Shown here one piece after another: positions 61,551-64,000 of a stretch of DNA of 64,000 bases. Within the stretch, counting starts at the first letter, position 1. Each line of letters opens with the position of its first letter. The DNA is from Bog-473 sp963728845 (lineage in GTDB: Bacteria > Actinomycetota > Acidimicrobiia > Acidimicrobiales > RAAP-2), in NCBI GenBank assembly GCA_963728845.1, contig CAVSLS010000040.1, positions 62,001-126,000 on the forward strand. Direction: 5' to 3'. The position numbers and the translations under genes were made by a program. Below the pieces are notes generated by a model that saw only the letters and a program-made list of their open reading frames with translations, was not told the origin of the DNA and made no database searches.

Positions 61551-62895
61551 CCATGTCGGCGATGGCCAGGGTCTGGCCCGCCGCCACGCCGGGGAGCCAG
61601 CGCAGGTCGCCGCCGATCTCGACGACCGACTGCAGCATGCGCTGCAGCGTGGAGGCGACGGTCACCTCCCGTACCGGCTGCGCCAGCACACCGCCTTCGA
61701 TCTTCAGCCCCTCTGCCCCCACGGAGAAGTCGCCGCTCACGGGGTTCACGCCCGAATGGACGCCGGTGATCGACTGCACGTAGAGCCCGTCCCCGACGGC
61801 GGCCACGATCTCGTCGTGCCCCTGAGCGCCCGGGGCGAGTACCAGGGCCCGACATCCGGCCGAAGGTGTTCCGGCGAAGCCTCCCCGCACCGCCGACCCG
61901 GTGGACACCGTCCCGGCGCGGCGGGCCGACACGGTGTCGAACACGAACATCCGCAGCACGCCCTCGGAGATGAGGACGTTGCGCCGGCAGGCGAGCCCCT
62001 CGCCGTCGTGTGACGCCGACCCGTAGGCACGAGAGTCCGTGGGGTCGTCGACCAGGGTGACCCCGCCGACGGCGACGGACTCGCCGATACGCCCGGCGAA
62101 GAGGGAACGGCCCTTCACCACGGCCTCCCCGGAGAGCGCCGATGCCACCACGGCCAGCAGGGTGGAGACCACGCGCGGGTCGAACACCACGGTGCAGTGC
62201 GAGGACTGCGCCTTCTGTGCGCCGAGCATCCGGGTCGCCCGCGCGACGGCATCGTCCATCGCCTCGTCGGGCACCAGGTCACCGGGGGCCCGGCCGATGC
62301 TGAATCCGGAGCCGGTCTGGGTGTCGGCACCGTCCCCGGCGATGGCGTCCACGGACAGGAAGGCGTTGGTGCGCCGCCGGAACGACGAGATGCCCGTCGT
62401 CGAGGCGAGCGCCACCTCCACCCGACTGTCCGAGTAGTCGGCCGACGAGACCTGCCGGACCCGTGGGTCGGCCGACCGTGTCGCCCGCTCCAGCTCGAGC
62501 GCCAGCGCGACCTTCTTCTCCATGGGCGTGGCGGCGACGCCGTCGTCCCACAGGTCGAGGAGCGCGGCCGGAACGCCGTCGGGTTCGGCCAGGACCACGT
62601 CGGGGTCGGGCGTGGCGAAACGGGCGTTGTCGCGGGCATCGTCCAGCGTGGCAGCGATCACGTCGGGGTCGAGTGATCCGGCCCAGGCGAAGCCGACCTG
62701 GCTGCCCGCGCCGCCGGGCCCGTCGACGAGGACCCGGATCCCGACGCCGGAGGAATTCGCCGACGTGAGCGACTCGACCTCGCCGTCGTAGGCCCGCACC
62801 TCGGTGTCGGTGCCCCGCGTCACGTAGACCTCCATGCCTTCGCCGGCACGCGCCCGGCCGACGACCGACTGCGCGAGGTCGTCCAGGTCGTTCAC
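61534..62895 (-). CDS. pmbA: PmbA/TldE-family metallopeptidase subunit
   Basis: Partner of TldD in the heterodimeric zinc protease that degrades unfolded peptides and matures some modified peptides. 453 residues from GTG 62895 after GGAGGGA. TDTEVRAYDGEVESLTSANS at the N-terminus and HCTVVFDPRVVSTLLAVVAS, ASHDGEGLACRRNVLISEGV, and SVGAEGLKIEGGVLAQPVRE towards the end. As expected of TldE, it lacks the HExxxH motif. The start overlaps the tldD stop as GTGA. Confidence 0.9.
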   Translation of the reverse strand: MNDLDDLAQSVVGRARAGEGMEVYVTRGTDTEVRAYDGEVESLTSANSSGVGIRVLVDGPGGAGSQVGFAWAGSLDPDVIAATLDDARDNARFATPDPDVVLAEPDGVPAALLDLWDDGVAATPMEKKVALALELERATRSADPRVRQVSSADYSDSRVEVALASTTGISSFRRRTNAFLSVDAIAGDGADTQTGSGFSIGRAPGDLVPDEAMDDAVARATRMLGAQKAQSSHCTVVFDPRVVSTLLAVVASALSGEAVVKGRSLFAGRIGESVAVGGVTLVDDPTDSRAYGSASHDGEGLACRRNVLISEGVLRMFVFDTVSARRAGTVSTGSAVRGGFAGTPSAGCRALVLAPGAQGHDEIVAAVGDGLYVQSITGVHSGVNPVSGDFSVGAEGLKIEGGVLAQPVREVTVASTLQRMLQSVVEIGGDLRWLPGVAAGQTLAIADMALSGD

Positions 62896-64000
62896 GCCGT
62901 CCCTCCGAGGGTGACACCGGTGATGCGCAGCGTGGCCTGACCACACCCGACCGGGACGCTCTGCCCGTCTTTGCCGCAGGTTCCCGGCGTGACGTCGAAG
63001 TCCGTGGCGACGGCGTCGATGCGACGCAGCACCTCTGGGCCGTTTCCGATGAGGTTGGCGTCGCGGAGGGGCTCGGTGATGCGCCCGCCCTCAATCAGGT
63101 AGGCCTCGGTGGTGCCGAAGACGAAGTCGCCCGTGGCCGTGTTGACCTGGCCGCCACCGAGCTTCTTGACGTAGACGCCCGAAGGGGTCTGGGCGATGAT
63201 CTCGTCAGGGTCCTCGGTGCCGGCGAGGAGGTATGTGTTCGTCATGCGCACCATCGGAAGGTGCTGGTAGCTCTGGCGGCGCCCGTTGCCCGACGACTTC
63301 CGCCCCTCCTTGCGCGCTCGCAACCAGTCCCACATGTAGTCGGTCAACACCCCGTTCTCTATCAAGACGTTGCGGGCAGGCGGGCACCCCTCGTCGTCCA
63401 CGGCGAAGTTCCCCCACTCGCCGAGGAGCGTCCCGTCGTCGACGAGCGTGACCAGCGGGCTGGCCACGAGCTCCCCGACACGACCCGTGTACACGGACGC
63501 GTCCTTGACGATGTGGTCGGCTTCGAGCCCGTGCCCGCACGCCTCGTGGAACAGGATGCCGCCGCTGCCGCCCGCCAGCACGACGGGCACCTCCCCCGAG
63601 GGAGCCGGGCGGGCCGACAACTTGACCAGCGCGCGGGCGGCCGCCCGCTGCGCGATGTCCTCGACGCGGTTGCGCTCGAAGATCTCGAAGCCCTCGGTGC
63701 GGGCCAGCGACTCGTAGCCGGTCTGCATGCCCGTGTCGCCGTTGGCGACGCAGGCGACGTTGAAGCGCGTGCGGATCTGGTCGTCCTGGGCCAACAGGCC
63801 CTCGGAGTTGGCGATCAGGAGCCGGCGCCGGCTGTCCCCGCACCCCACCTGCACCTGGGTGATGGCGTCGCCGGCGGCGCGTGCCGCCTCGTCGGCCCGT
63901 GCGAGCAATTCGAGCTTGCGGGCCTTGTCGACCGAGTCGGGTGGCGTGCGCTCGCCCCGTCCGTGGGCCGACAGCGGACCGAGCGCAACGGTGCGCACCC
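62892..64000 (-). CDS. tldD: TldD-family zinc metallopeptidase (5' end cut by window edge)
   Basis: Catalytic subunit of the TldD/E protease. The C-terminal 368 or so residues are visible; roughly the first 100 lie beyond base 64000. The zinc site is in GGILFHEACGHGLEADHIVK (HExxxH), with GEWGNFAVDDEGCPPARNVL and GTCGKDGQSVPVGCGQATLR near the end. It is coupled to pmbA by GTGA. Confidence 0.92.
   Translation of the reverse strand, partial: VRTVALGPLSAHGRGERTPPDSVDKARKLELLARADEAARAAGDAITQVQVGCGDSRRRLLIANSEGLLAQDDQIRTRFNVACVANGDTGMQTGYESLARTEGFEIFERNRVEDIAQRAAARALVKLSARPAPSGEVPVVLAGGSGGILFHEACGHGLEADHIVKDASVYTGRVGELVASPLVTLVDDGTLLGEWGNFAVDDEGCPPARNVLIENGVLTDYMWDWLRARKEGRKSSGNGRRQSYQHLPMVRMTNTYLLAGTEDPDEIIAQTPSGVYVKKLGGGQVNTATGDFVFGTTEAYLIEGGRITEPLRDANLIGNGPEVLRRIDAVATDFDVTPGTCGKDGQSVPVGCGQATLRITGVTLGGTA

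Overview
The window is high-GC, gene-dense DNA typical of an actinobacterium, most likely a member or relative of Acidimicrobiia (the class is an inference). Supporting markers are a fused actinobacterial-type 2-oxoglutarate decarboxylase/dehydrogenase (Kgd), a fused PafBC WYL regulator, an F420-biosynthesis CofC/FbiD next to gpsA, a class III nucleotidyl cyclase with an actinobacterial N-terminus, and a Lys/Ala-rich histone-like protein. No rRNA, tRNA, CRISPR array, integrase or prophage gene was seen.

Layout. 1-7.3 kb: divergent murF (cut by the edge) and ddl, a short UvrD-like helicase, a translationally coupled FAD-oxidase/ThDP-enzyme pair, a small unknown gene, and two tandem imperfect palindromes. 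7.3-28.1 kb: about 20 kb on the minus strand made of two paralogous three-gene operons. Each encodes a PilW-like prepilin, a giant PilV-like prepilin with roughly 14 to 20 Ig-like repeats (about 2,070 and 2,570 residues), and a PilX-like prepilin with IPT/TIG domains, all joined by 4-base start/stop overlaps. This is the most striking content and looks like a type IV pilus tip-adhesin system. No pilus motor, platform or prepilin peptidase gene lies in the window. 28.3-34.7 kb: kgd, a NYN-S1 ribonuclease-like protein, fabZ and xthA. 34.7-43 kb: an alpha/beta hydrolase, a DMT transporter and a peptide ABC transporter whose ATPases are convergent to the binding protein and permeases. 43-51.9 kb: rnhB, a GYD protein, an acyl-CoA synthetase, a GH38 mannosidase, a cyclase, gpsA, cofC and a histone H1-like protein. 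52.4-55.3 kb: a T4SS coupling-protein-like ATPase and a MobF relaxase, tail to tail, a possible remnant of a mobile element. 55.3-64 kb: pafBC, ctaG, small unknown genes, an acyl-CoA carboxyltransferase, moaC, an FmdB zinc ribbon and the tldD/pmbA pair (tldD cut by the edge).

Caution on quality. Many clearly real genes, including murF, kgd, rnhB and pafBC, are broken by single-base frameshifts, and most look like one-base insertions. In the Ig repeat array at 12.0-14.6 kb the shifts become very dense. Uncorrected sequencing or assembly errors are the simplest explanation. Coordinates of broken genes are therefore given for the whole reconstructed gene, and the approximate shift positions are named in the entries.
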